DNA of 64,000 nt from JAENVU01 sp038250905 (lineage in GTDB: Bacteria; Actinomycetota; Acidimicrobiia; IMCC26256; JAENVU01): assembly GCA_038250905.1 (NCBI GenBank), contig JBBSBV010000003.1, positions 1 to 64,000 on the forward strand, given 5' to 3'. The position numbers and the translations under genes were made by a program. Every line of letters starts with the position of its first letter. The first letter of the stretch is position 1. The notes below the pieces were generated by a model, which saw nothing but the letters and a program-made list of their open reading frames with translations, had not been told where the DNA came from and searched no databases. This document shows positions 19,629 through 28,148 of the stretch, piece by piece.

Positions 19629-21043
19629 GCGGACACTCCTTCCGGACGGGCGCGGAGTTTCGACTTGTATCCGTAGACCGGTACGCCGCGCTCGTGGGCG
19701 TACCGGCGCAGCACGAGGTCGACCTCGGATCCGATCGCGAGTTCCTTGCCGTCGCCGACGACCTGGAGCATCACGCGGGCGCCGTCGTCGAGGTCGACGA
19801 CCGCGATCGGCAGCGGCGCGACGAACGGGGCAGGCATCGTCTGGTTGATCACGAACGTGTGCACGACACCGTGGCGTGCGAGGGCGACCGGCTCGAGCTT
19901 CGGACCACCACACGCGATGCACGTGGGGTGGATCGACGGTGGCGTGTTGATGGTCCCGCACTCCGCGCATTTTCCACCGAGGAGTTGGAGCATCTCGTCG
20001 GCACCGCGTGCGAACAGTGCACTCTCGGGTGGCACACCCATCGGGATCATCTCGCCCGAGGGGGAGAGCTGTCCGCGTGCTCGGAGGACCTCCGCATAGG
20101 TGGCGTCCCTGGCATCGGCGTCGAGGTCGTGCATGACCCGGGTCGCGCCCGGCACCGGTGCGTTCACCTCGACGATGACGCCGGTCGTGCGACCCCCGCC
20201 GGTCCCGACGATGGCGACCGGACCGATGGTGTCGAACGCACTGACCGCGCCGAGCAGCGCGGCCGCGGCGGCGGTGTCGCCGAGCGCCGTGTAGACCTCG
20301 GCCGACGCGACCGTGGCCGCGCCCACTCCCTTGGCGATCACCGATCCGAGGCGGCCGTCGGGGTCGGGGAGTGACCACGCTCGTACGTCGAGGGCGGCGA
20401 GATGGTCGGCGACCTCGCGGACGTACGGGACGAACATCTCCTCGCGGAACAGCCGCGGGTCGTAGAGGTCGCGGGTGTGCGCCTCGCCGTCGCCGCGGTA
20501 GCGGTCGAGGAGGGGATGGGTGCGCGTGACCCGGGCGGTGATGACCGCCGGCCCTTCGAGCGCGGTGAGCACGACCGCAGCCGCGCCCGCGCCGCAGCGG
20601 GCTTCGAATGGGGTGCCGAGTCCCGGGACCAGTGCATCGGACACGACCGCGACCGCGACCCGGACCGAGCCGGCGGCGACGGCATCCGCGGCGCCGAGCA
20701 ACGCCTCGATCCCGGAGTGGGGTGATCCGCTCATCAGGGCACCGGCGGCGTGTGGACTCAGTCCCAGTGCGGCACTGAGCACGGCGTGGCTCGGCCCCTC
20801 GGCGAAGGGCGGACGGGTACAACCCCACCACAGACCGTCGACGGTGGTCGGGTCGACCCCGCCCGCAGTGAGGGCTCGATCCGCGGCGGCTGCGGCGAGG
20901 GTGAGGGTGTCTTCGTCGGGCGCGCACACCGCGCTCACCGCCCGACTTCCCTTGCGTCCCCAGGCCGCGCCGACCTCGCTCGCGCTGACCCGCAACGTGG
21001 GAGCCGCAGCACCAACTGCACTGATGGACACGGAGGCGCTCAT
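19625..21043 (-). CDS. Thiolase-fold (HMG-CoA synthase-like) protein fused to a DUF35 OB-fold domain
   Basis: 472-aa fusion. Residues about 1-330 have the thiolase/ketosynthase fold (TLTLAAAAADRALTAGGVDP; GTGGGRTTGVIVEV). About 335-470 is a DUF35-type rubredoxin-like zinc ribbon plus OB fold, with CAECG and CIACG as the four ligands and then VVHTFVINQTMPAPF. In the N-terminal half the position of the catalytic Cys appears to be Ser (LMSGSPHSGIEALLG), so it may be a non-catalytic or acyl-CoA-binding partner. DUF35 proteins act as subunits of thiolases and aldolases, and this one is coupled to the SCP-x thiolase gene. First gene of the operon. Confidence 0.8.
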   Translation of the reverse strand: MSASVSISAVGAAAPTLRVSASEVGAAWGRKGSRAVSAVCAPDEDTLTLAAAAADRALTAGGVDPTTVDGLWWGCTRPPFAEGPSHAVLSAALGLSPHAAGALMSGSPHSGIEALLGAADAVAAGSVRVAVAVVSDALVPGLGTPFEARCGAGAAAVVLTALEGPAVITARVTRTHPLLDRYRGDGEAHTRDLYDPRLFREEMFVPYVREVADHLAALDVRAWSLPDPDGRLGSVIAKGVGAATVASAEVYTALGDTAAAAALLGAVSAFDTIGPVAIVGTGGGRTTGVIVEVNAPVPGATRVMHDLDADARDATYAEVLRARGQLSPSGEMIPMGVPPESALFARGADEMLQLLGGKCAECGTINTPPSIHPTCIACGGPKLEPVALARHGVVHTFVINQTMPAPFVAPLPIAVVDLDDGARVMLQVVGDGKELAIGSEVDLVLRRYAHERGVPVYGYKSKLRARPEGVSA

Positions 21044-21155
21044 AAGGGCGGGAACTCTACCGTCGCCCGGAAGACCGTGATCCGGGCGACGCGACGGGTC
21101 CCTGCGGGGTTCGGGACGGGGGACGACGGGTGGCTCAAGTAACGTCGTCCGTTCT

Positions 21156-21231
21156 GGTGGCGTAGCCGAGTGGTTTCAGGCAAGGGTCTGCAAAACCCTG
21201 GACGTGGGTTCGATTCCCACCGCCACCTCCA
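21156..21231 (+). tRNA. tRNA-Cys (GCA)
   Basis: Cloverleaf read directly. Acceptor GGTGGCG pairs with CGCCACC (21221-21227), discriminator T at 21228, then encoded CCA at 21229-21231. Anticodon stem AGGGT/ACCCT encloses CTGCAAA, giving anticodon GCA at 21190-21192. T-arm is GTGGG-TTCGATT-CCCAC. A U73 discriminator is the expected tRNA-Cys identity element. Confidence 0.97.
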
Positions 21232-21240
21232 AATCGTTGG

Positions 21241-21286
21241 GCACGTTCGTGATGGTCCGGCCCCCTGGGTGGGGCCTGAGACGTGC
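21241..21286 (+). terminator. Hairpin downstream of tRNA-Cys
   Basis: Nested inverted repeat: inner stem GGCCCC/GGGGCC (21259-21264 with 21271-21276) and outer arms GCACGT/ACGTGC (21241-21246 with 21281-21286). No T-tract follows. A plausible intrinsic terminator or processing hairpin for the tRNA transcript. Confidence 0.4.
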
Positions 21287-21339
21287 GGCGCTTCGCCACC
21301 GGGCGTCCGCGAGACTGGCGGGCTCTCGGAAGGGGTCCA

Positions 21340-22296
21340 GTGGGTCGGAACGGAATCGGTCGCGTCGTCGCCGGCGCGGTGGGCGCACTGGCCTTCGGGT
21401 TGGCGACGCTGCCTGCAGGGGCCGCGACCGCCGAGCCCGATGCCGGGTCGGTGCGGGCCCTCGCCGACTGCCTCGCCACCCGTCGCGCGCAGGCCGGCCC
21501 GGTCGGCTGGCAGAAGTCGCGGTTCACCAACGATCTCTCGGCCGATTCCGCGGTCAACGCCCAGAGCGCCGTGTGGCTCCAGGTGGACAACTGGCCGGTG
21601 TCGTTCACCGGCGGATCCAATGCCTGCTGGAACGGCGGCCGCATCATCGGGACCTTCCCTCAGACGACCCGCTGGGACCAGTTCCACCACACGGGCGGCA
21701 TCAACTTCCAGAGCGACCACTTCACGCTGCTCGGATTGCGCGTCCACAACTATGGCGACGGGATCCGCGTCCGCAACGGCGCCCGCGACTTCACCATCAG
21801 TGGGGTGCACCTCTCGTTCATCCACGACGACTGCGTCGAGAACGACCAGCTCTACTCGGGCGTCGTGGAGGACAGCCTGCTCGACGGGTGTTACGTGGCG
21901 TTCTCGGCCCGTCCGACCAAGGGCGACAACGTCGACGGCCGCACGAACACGTACACGATCCGCAACAACGTGGTCCGGCTGAAGGCGATGCCGACGGTCT
22001 ACAAGGGCAAGGCGCCCGGTCATGGCGGGTTCTTCAAGTGGGCCGACGACGGTACGAAGGTCTCACCCAAGCTCGTGGTGCGCGACAACGTGTTCCGCGT
22101 CGACTCGTTGCCGAACCACCAGACCCTCGGACTGCCGGTTGGTTACGACGTGAAGTGTTCGAACAACGTGGTCGTGTGGCTCGGTAAGGGCAAGTACCCC
22201 GACCGGCTGCCGAAGTGCTTTACCGTGACGAAGGACCGCAAGGTCTGGGACCGCGCGGTCGCGCGATGGCACGACGCGCACCCGATGAACCCGTAG
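21340..22296 (+). CDS. Secreted right-handed beta-helix protein
   Basis: 318-aa exported protein. Start set at the GTG at 21340, preceded by GGAAGGGG at about 21328-21335; the frame runs back to 21283. Signal peptide about 1-29 (core VVAGAVGALAFGLATLPAGA). The body has the rhythm of a parallel beta-helix (FTLLGLRVHNYGDGIRVRNG, FTISGVHLSFIHDDCVEND, TIRNNVVRLKAM), as in pectate-lyase-like enzymes and adhesins. Four or more Cys suggest disulfides. Substrate unknown. Convergent with the propeller gene at 22307. Confidence 0.7.
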   Translation: MGRNGIGRVVAGAVGALAFGLATLPAGAATAEPDAGSVRALADCLATRRAQAGPVGWQKSRFTNDLSADSAVNAQSAVWLQVDNWPVSFTGGSNACWNGGRIIGTFPQTTRWDQFHHTGGINFQSDHFTLLGLRVHNYGDGIRVRNGARDFTISGVHLSFIHDDCVENDQLYSGVVEDSLLDGCYVAFSARPTKGDNVDGRTNTYTIRNNVVRLKAMPTVYKGKAPGHGGFFKWADDGTKVSPKLVVRDNVFRVDSLPNHQTLGLPVGYDVKCSNNVVVWLGKGKYPDRLPKCFTVTKDRKVWDRAVARWHDAHPMNP

Positions 22297-22306
22297 TCCG
22301 CCACGG

Positions 22307-24397
22307 TCAGTGTGACAGGTGCTGCTCGGTCGGGGATTCCGCCGGCGAACTGATTCCGGCGGCGGCGCGCAGGTCGTCGAGCGGCCGGGTCTCGCCTGCC
22401 CCCGCCGAACGTTCTGACGCGCGAATGGATGCCGCAGGCGGCAGCGGGTCGATGAAGCTGAAGCCGCGCACCCAGTCGTTGCCCGGCACGTAGTTGATGG
22501 CGGTGCTCGGAGCCGGACTGGGTGGAGGGGGGTGGGTTCCGATCCCGAAGGGGTGGACGCCGCCGTATGCGTCCACGATGTAGCCGCCGGTCCCATCGCC
22601 CAGAATCGAGATGCCGCGGGCGATGTCCCAGCCCGGCCAGTACGCGGTGTGGTTGAGCGCGGGTGGGAGCGAGTGGCCCGGAGTGGTGAACCGATGAACT
22701 CCGCCGAAGCCGTCGAGGATGTAGCCACGATTCCCGTCGGGCATCAGCGCGACGCTGCGGGCGATGTCCCAACCGGGCCAATACGGACCGTTGACGATCT
22801 GCGCCGGTTGTGGGTTGGTGCCGGTGTGGAACGAATGCAGTGCGCCGTACGCGTCGAGGACGTAACCGCCGGCGCCGTCGGACTTCGCGGCGATCCCGCG
22901 CACGATGTTCCAGCCCGGCCAGTAGGGACCACCGAGGGGTGCGGCCGGGGCCGGCCGCTGCCGGCCGATGGAGAAGGGATGGATGCCACCGAAGAGGTCG
23001 ACGACATAACCGCCCTGGCCGGGGACGGTGGTGATCCCTCGTGCGTTGTCGTTGTCGGGCCAATACGGCGTGTCGTACGGACACTCGGGTCCGGGGTTTC
23101 CGGCGAGTCGGGACGGCCACGCGGTTCCGTCCCACTGCAGCATCAGTCCGGCGCCGACGCGTAGCTGGTCGAGGCTGAATTTTGCGATGGCTGCGAAGGT
23201 CCCGTTGGGAGAGGGCGACGCGAAACCAATGGCGACGGTGTCTTGGCTCGACGTCAGGCCGAAGACTCGAGCGTCGCGTCCCCCGTTGGAGAAGAAGAAC
23301 GTTGGTCCCGTCCGGGTGGTGTCGAGAGCCCCGGTCGGGAGTCGGAACTGGAGCCCGAAATGCATTGGCCGGTCCAAAGTAAGGGGCGAGTCGCGGACGA
23401 GCAGCGCTATTTCGCCGTCGGCGAGCACTGCGGTGTTCGTGGTCCAGCTGCTCCCATTGATGCGGACCGAGATCCGTCCGCCGTTGCCAAACGACGGGTC
23501 GACGGAACCAGTCGGAAGAAACTTGGAGACAACCGTCCGTCCGGATCGGTCGGAATACGTTTGACGGTTGCGGGTGATGATCACGCTGCCGTCCGAGAGC
23601 GGCGTCAGCACCGGAATGTCGAAGTCGGTCGAGTTGTCATTCGGGATGGACTCGCTGAGTGCGTATGACGAGATGAGGGATCCGTCTCGATCGAGTCGCA
23701 GAACATGGGGAAGCAACCAATCGATGCCGCTCGCGAGCGTCATGATCACGACCTCGTCGTTGGTGCCGATGTCGAGTGAATACGCGTTCTGGACGATCGC
23801 AGGGTCGACCGCCGCAAAGGTCGGATCTACGGAGCCGTCGAGGGTCAAGCGTTCGATGTGCACCACTCCACTCGTGGCGTGGACGATCAGCAGCCGTCCA
23901 TCGTGCTGGGCTCCCGCGCTCCAGATGATTCCGTCGGCCAGCGTCACGAGTCCGCCGATACCGAAGGTCGGGTCCGGCTGGCCGTCGACGGTCAGCGCCG
24001 CGATCGCCCCTTCGCCGCTGGCTAACCGACCGGTCACATAGATGCGACCCGTCGCGGTCTGGAACACCGAGTGATTCCTGGGTGCCTCGAGGCGAATCGG
24101 CGGTCGGGCCTCTCCGGCGAGGCCGAAGGTTCGGTCGACGCGACCATTGCGTTGGAAGCGGTGGAGGGATGCGACGCCGTTCGGTCCGCCGAATGCCTGC
24201 ACGATCATCCCCGATGGCTGCCGGATCAATTCGGCGGGGCTCATCAGTGTCTCGTAGTTCGGTAGGACTTTCGCAGCGGCAATGCCGCACGCGCCAAAGG
24301 TGCCGTCGAGGTCGCCGGGTTCGGCGGCGGCGGGCAACGACGCGCCGACGACGAGCGCGACGACGAGTACCAGTGTGGTGCCGACCTTGCGCAACAT
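22307..24397 (-). CDS. Secreted delta-60-type repeat protein with C-terminal PYWPGWDIARG repeats
   Basis: 696-aa exported protein. Signal peptide 1-27 (MLRKVGTTLVLVVALVVGAS ...). The first two thirds contain spaced GxVDPTFGxGG-like units (VDRTFG, PDPTFG, VDPTFA, VDPSFG), typical of delta-60 repeats that build a beta-propeller. The last third has four repeats of about 47 residues, each with YWPGWDIARG and GGYxxDxxGGxHxF, plus a partial fifth. Start at the ATG at 24397. Function unknown; likely a surface or cell-wall-associated binding protein. Confidence 0.75.
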   Translation of the reverse strand: MLRKVGTTLVLVVALVVGASLPAAAEPGDLDGTFGACGIAAAKVLPNYETLMSPAELIRQPSGMIVQAFGGPNGVASLHRFQRNGRVDRTFGLAGEARPPIRLEAPRNHSVFQTATGRIYVTGRLASGEGAIAALTVDGQPDPTFGIGGLVTLADGIIWSAGAQHDGRLLIVHATSGVVHIERLTLDGSVDPTFAAVDPAIVQNAYSLDIGTNDEVVIMTLASGIDWLLPHVLRLDRDGSLISSYALSESIPNDNSTDFDIPVLTPLSDGSVIITRNRQTYSDRSGRTVVSKFLPTGSVDPSFGNGGRISVRINGSSWTTNTAVLADGEIALLVRDSPLTLDRPMHFGLQFRLPTGALDTTRTGPTFFFSNGGRDARVFGLTSSQDTVAIGFASPSPNGTFAAIAKFSLDQLRVGAGLMLQWDGTAWPSRLAGNPGPECPYDTPYWPDNDNARGITTVPGQGGYVVDLFGGIHPFSIGRQRPAPAAPLGGPYWPGWNIVRGIAAKSDGAGGYVLDAYGALHSFHTGTNPQPAQIVNGPYWPGWDIARSVALMPDGNRGYILDGFGGVHRFTTPGHSLPPALNHTAYWPGWDIARGISILGDGTGGYIVDAYGGVHPFGIGTHPPPPSPAPSTAINYVPGNDWVRGFSFIDPLPPAASIRASERSAGAGETRPLDDLRAAAGISSPAESPTEQHLSH
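22455..23085 (-). repeat. Tandem protein-level repeats (four plus a partial)
   Basis: Inside the 22307-24397 gene, four units of about 140 bp encode PYWPGWxIARG and GYxxDxxGGxHxF; the fifth is truncated (YVPGNDWVRGF). Units differ by many substitutions, so the duplication is old rather than recent. Confidence 0.8.
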
Positions 24398-24479
24398 GTT
24401 CGCCTCCCTGCCGACGGGAGGGGAAGTGTGGCGGAGGATGCGCGTGGTGTCCAGAGTGGAGGAACGTCCCGCGCGACGC

Positions 24480-25178
24480 TCAGACCGGGACGCGACGTAA
24501 TGCCTCACGTCGCGACAGTGGTGACAACTCGGCCTCGTGCGCCGCGACGAATGCGACGACCGCGGCGGGGTCGGTCTTGGAGTACTCGCGCAGCGCCCAA
24601 CCGATGCCCTTGCGGATGAAGAACTCGCGATCGGCGGCGCGACGCGTGCAGTAGCGGAAGAGTCGCTCCGCATCCGTCGCGGTCTTGTACCGCAGTTGGT
24701 GGATGAGTGCGACGCGGGCGAGCCAGAAGTCGTCGGCCTCGATCCACCGGTCCATGGTGGCGGTGAGTTCGGGGTACTCGAGCACGAGCATCCCGACCGA
24801 CGGGGCGAGCGCATCGACGGTGTCCCACCACGACCTGGTGGTGATCCAGCGTTCGAGATCCGCGAGGAACGCCGGTGGGCAGCGGCGTGCCGATCGCGCG
24901 ACCAGGTCGCACGCGGCGTACTGCAGTTCCCGTTCCGGTCGGGACCAGGCCGCGTCGGTGAACGCCACGAGATCCGTCGCGCTCGGCGCCCACGATCCGA
25001 GGACCGAGCGTTGGATCGCCCGGCGGTCGGGCGCGGAGAGGCCGAAGAATGCGAACCGGTCCTTCATGTACCGCGCCATCGCCGGCGCGCGGTCGGCGTC
25101 GGCGGCCTCGCTGAATGCGATGACGAGGCGGTCGAGCTGCGTGACCGGGTCGATCAGTTGCGCGGCACCTGGATCCAC
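24480..25178 (-). CDS. AlkD-type DNA alkylation repair enzyme
   Basis: 232-aa all-helical HEAT-like DNA glycosylase of the AlkD/AlkC group, which removes bulky or cationic alkylated bases. Central motif RSWWDTVDALAPSVG matches the Trp/Asp active-site region of AlkD, and EFFIRKGIGWALREYSKTDP is the next conserved helix. Length is typical. Annotated start is a GTG at 25178, which overlaps the acyl-CoA dehydrogenase stop by 25 bp; no better in-frame start is evident. No adjacent repair genes. Confidence 0.85.
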   Translation of the reverse strand: MDPGAAQLIDPVTQLDRLVIAFSEAADADRAPAMARYMKDRFAFFGLSAPDRRAIQRSVLGSWAPSATDLVAFTDAAWSRPERELQYAACDLVARSARRCPPAFLADLERWITTRSWWDTVDALAPSVGMLVLEYPELTATMDRWIEADDFWLARVALIHQLRYKTATDAERLFRYCTRRAADREFFIRKGIGWALREYSKTDPAAVVAFVAAHEAELSPLSRREALRRVPV

Positions 25179-26341
25179 GGGAGTTCCTTGTCGGTACGCG
25201 GTTCGCCCGGCAGGCCGAGGATGCGCTCACCGAGGATGTTGCGCAGGATCTCGGACGTACCGCCCTCGATGGAGTTCGCGCGTGCCCGCAGGAACATCTT
25301 GCGCACGTCGAGACCACCGGTGAGGTTGGCCGACTCGGGGCGGACGAAGTCGTAGTGGTCGATCAACACGCCTTCGGGGCCGAGCAGGTTGATCGCTTCC
25401 GAGTAGATGCGCTTGTTGACCTCGGCGAACGCGAGCTTGCTCACCGAACCTTCGGGCCCGGCGATGCCGGCCTTGCGATTCTGGCCGGCACGGATGTTGG
25501 TGAGGCGCAACACCTCGGCCTCTACCCAGAGCTTCATCACCGCGTCGCGGGCGACACGGTCCGCGCGGTCGGCGGCCGGCAGCTCGCGCCAGACGCGCAT
25601 CAGTTCGCCGATCGGACCCGACTCCCGCGCCGCGACCGATCCGCCGATGGTCACCCGCTCGTTCATGAGCGTGGTCATCGAGACGCGCCAGCCGTCGCCC
25701 ACGTCACCGATCCGATCGGCGTCGGGCACGCGGACGTCGGTCATGTAGACCTCGTTGAACTCGGCCTCGCCCGTGATCTGGCGCAGGGGCCGTACCTCGA
25801 CGCCCGCCGCGTGCATGTCGAGCGCGAAGTAGGTGAGGCCGCGGTGCTTGGGAACGTCGGGGTCGGTGCGGGTGACCAACATCCCCCGGTCGGCCATGTG
25901 GGCGAGCGTGTTCCAGACCTTCTGGCCGTTGACGACCCACTCGTCGCCGTCCCGCACGGCCCGCGTGGAGAGCGACGCGAGGTCACTGCCCGCGCCCGGC
26001 TCGCTGAAGAGCTGACACCAGATCTCCTCGCCGGTGAAGAGTGGGCGCAGGAGACGGGCCTTGGTCTCCGGGTGCGCGTGGGCGACGATCGTGGGCGCGG
26101 CGAGGAACAGGCCGAACCCGTTCCATCCCACCTCCGAGTACTTCACGCCGGCGTCGCGCAACTTCTCCTCGACGACCCGCTGGAGCTTGGCGTCGACGCC
26201 GAGTCCACCGAAGCCGACCGGGAAGTGCGTCCACCCGAGCCCGAGGTCGTACTGCGCGCCGCGGAATGCGATGCGGTCGGCCGGGTCGTGCTCGGCGAGC
26301 AGCTGGTCGGTGAGCGCGACGATGCGATCGAGATCGTTCAT
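25154..26341 (-). CDS. Acyl-CoA dehydrogenase
   Basis: 395-aa FadE-type flavoprotein with WCQLFSEPGAGSDLASLSTR, VVNGQKVWNTLAH and the C-terminal ANSIEGGTSEILRNILGER. Start at the ATG at 26341 (MNDLDRIVAL), dropping an Arg-rich upstream extension. Its 3' end overlaps the AlkD start by 25 bp. Not obviously part of a beta-oxidation operon; no palindrome of the TGAC/GTCA type lies upstream. Confidence 0.9.
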   Translation of the reverse strand: MNDLDRIVALTDQLLAEHDPADRIAFRGAQYDLGLGWTHFPVGFGGLGVDAKLQRVVEEKLRDAGVKYSEVGWNGFGLFLAAPTIVAHAHPETKARLLRPLFTGEEIWCQLFSEPGAGSDLASLSTRAVRDGDEWVVNGQKVWNTLAHMADRGMLVTRTDPDVPKHRGLTYFALDMHAAGVEVRPLRQITGEAEFNEVYMTDVRVPDADRIGDVGDGWRVSMTTLMNERVTIGGSVAARESGPIGELMRVWRELPAADRADRVARDAVMKLWVEAEVLRLTNIRAGQNRKAGIAGPEGSVSKLAFAEVNKRIYSEAINLLGPEGVLIDHYDFVRPESANLTGGLDVRKMFLRARANSIEGGTSEILRNILGERILGLPGEPRTDKELPWIQVPRN

Positions 26342-26432
26342 GGGCGGAGGATACGCCGAGCGTTCCCGCACCCCCGAGGTCGGCGCGAATGGGTCCCGGG
26401 TTCGACCACTGAGCGTCGGTACGCTCGATGCG

Positions 26433-28079
26433 GTGATTTCCGAGGACGCGGCGCGTCGACCCCTGACCCGTCGCGAGCGGATGGCGATCAAACGCCGCCG
26501 TCGCCGTCAGCGCCGATTGTTCGCGTTCGGGGGTCTGTTCCTCGTCCTGGCCGCGGCGTTCGGCGCCCTACAACTCCGCCAGGACGGCCCGACGGACCCG
26601 TCGTCCGCGCCGTCGACCGCCTCGCGTTCCACCACCACGACATCCACGCCGCCGGGCACGTTGCCGCCGCTGAAGGCGCCGCTGAGTCAGGCGGTCTTCG
26701 ACGAGAACAAGAAGCCAGGGACCGGCGACTGGCGGGTCACCAAGGGCGGCGCCGCGCACGACATCGAGGGCTACCTCAACGTGACTAGTGCCCAACGCGG
26801 CGAGACGATTGACCTCTATGCGTCCACGGTCGCCCCGTCGTTCACCATCGAGGCGTACCGCATGGGCTGGTACCAGGGGCTCGGCGCCCGGTTGGTGTGG
26901 ACCTCACCGTCGGTCCCCGGCACGCTGCAGGCTGCTGCGACCCGGATCGCGGCGACCGACACGTACGAGGCCCGTTGGCAGAAGACGACGTCCATCACGA
27001 TCGACGAGTCGTGGCCCGTCGGTTCCTACCTGCTGAAGCTCGTCGGTTCGACCGGCGTGCAGCGCTGGGTGCCACTCACCGTGCGCGACGACGCGAGTAC
27101 GTCCGCCTACGTGATCGTGAACGCGGTCAGCAGCTGGCAGGCCTACAACCGGTGGGGCGGCTGCTCGCTCTACGACTGCCACGCCGGGGGTCAGGGCGAT
27201 CGGTCGAAGATGGTGTCGTTCGACCGTCCGTACAGCGCCGAGGCCGAGGGTTCGGGCGACTTCGTCGGCAACGAGTTACCCCTCATCATGCGGGCCGAGG
27301 AACGCGCGCTCGACGTCACCTACATGACGAGCGTCGATCTGCACGAGCGGCCGGTGCTGCTCACCCAGCACAAGGCGATGATCTCGCTCGGTCACGACGA
27401 GTACTGGTCCAAGGCGATGTTCGACGGCGCCGAGGGTGCACGCGACGCGGGCGTGAACCTCGTTTTCCTCGGCGCCAACGCGGTCTACCGGCAGGTGCGG
27501 TTCGAGCCGTCGACGATCGGTGCGGACCGGCACATGGTCAACTACCGCACGACCGCCGACCCGATCCGCGCGACGGATCCGTCCCAGACCACGGTCAGCT
27601 TCCGCGACTCGCCGGTGAACCGCCCGGAGGCAGCACTGATCGGTGAGCAGTACCAGTGCAACCCGGTGCGCGCGGACCTCGTGGTGTCGGAGGCGGCGTC
27701 GTGGATCTGGGCCGGCACCGACATGACCGACGGCGGCCACCTCGAAATCGTCGTCGGATCCGAATACGACCAGTACATCCACGGGCAGGGTGGTCCCGAC
27801 AACGTGGAGATCGTCGCCCACTCGCCCGTCGACTGTCGCGGCCGGGCGGGGTTCTCCGACGTCACCTATTACACGGCGCCGAGCAATGCGGGGGTCTTCG
27901 CGACCGGCACGAACTACTGGGTGAGCAAGCTCAACCCGCCGGAGTTCCCCGATTCGCCGTACAACCCGAAGATCATCATCGCCACCATGAACGTGCTGCT
28001 CGCGTTCGGCGAGGGTCCGGCCGGCGTGGCGCATCCGTCGGTCCCCAACTGGCACAGTCTCCCGGGCACCGGCGGCTGA
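26433..28079 (+). CDS. Membrane-anchored N,N-dimethylformamidase beta-like domain protein
   Basis: 548-aa protein with a basic N-terminus (IKRRRRRQRR), one membrane helix (LFAFGGLFLVLAAAFGALQL), a Ser/Thr/Pro-rich linker and a large extracytoplasmic domain. The domain carries sequences typical of the dimethylformamidase large-subunit C-terminal family: SWQAYNRWGG, LISLGHDEYWS and GVNLVFLGANAVYRQVRFEP. The Glu/His/Tyr cluster at GHDEYW could bind Fe as in DMFase (family knowledge). Start at the GTG at 26433; an ATG at 26481 is an alternative. Substrate unknown. Confidence 0.75.
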   Translation: MISEDAARRPLTRRERMAIKRRRRRQRRLFAFGGLFLVLAAAFGALQLRQDGPTDPSSAPSTASRSTTTTSTPPGTLPPLKAPLSQAVFDENKKPGTGDWRVTKGGAAHDIEGYLNVTSAQRGETIDLYASTVAPSFTIEAYRMGWYQGLGARLVWTSPSVPGTLQAAATRIAATDTYEARWQKTTSITIDESWPVGSYLLKLVGSTGVQRWVPLTVRDDASTSAYVIVNAVSSWQAYNRWGGCSLYDCHAGGQGDRSKMVSFDRPYSAEAEGSGDFVGNELPLIMRAEERALDVTYMTSVDLHERPVLLTQHKAMISLGHDEYWSKAMFDGAEGARDAGVNLVFLGANAVYRQVRFEPSTIGADRHMVNYRTTADPIRATDPSQTTVSFRDSPVNRPEAALIGEQYQCNPVRADLVVSEAASWIWAGTDMTDGGHLEIVVGSEYDQYIHGQGGPDNVEIVAHSPVDCRGRAGFSDVTYYTAPSNAGVFATGTNYWVSKLNPPEFPDSPYNPKIIIATMNVLLAFGEGPAGVAHPSVPNWHSLPGTGG

Positions 28080-28101
28080 CCGAATCCCCACCCCCGCCCA
28101 A

Positions 28102-28144
28102 TTTGCGTCGCAAACCCGCGATTATCGCGGGCGTGCGACGCAAA
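28102..28144. terminator. Long near-perfect inverted repeat between convergent genes
   Basis: Outer arms TTTGCGTCGCA/TGCGACGCAAA (28102-28112, 28134-28144) and inner arms CCCGCGAT/ATCGCGGG (28115-28122, 28124-28131) around a single-base centre. The structure can form on both strands and sits between two converging stops (28079 and 28149), so a bidirectional terminator is most likely. Confidence 0.75.
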
Positions 28145-28148
28145 GTCG

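Noticed and set aside
21121..21150. GGACGAC/GTCGTCC inverted repeat just upstream of tRNA-Cys
   Set aside because: Only 7-bp arms with a 16-bp loop; chance occurrence is likely in DNA of this composition.
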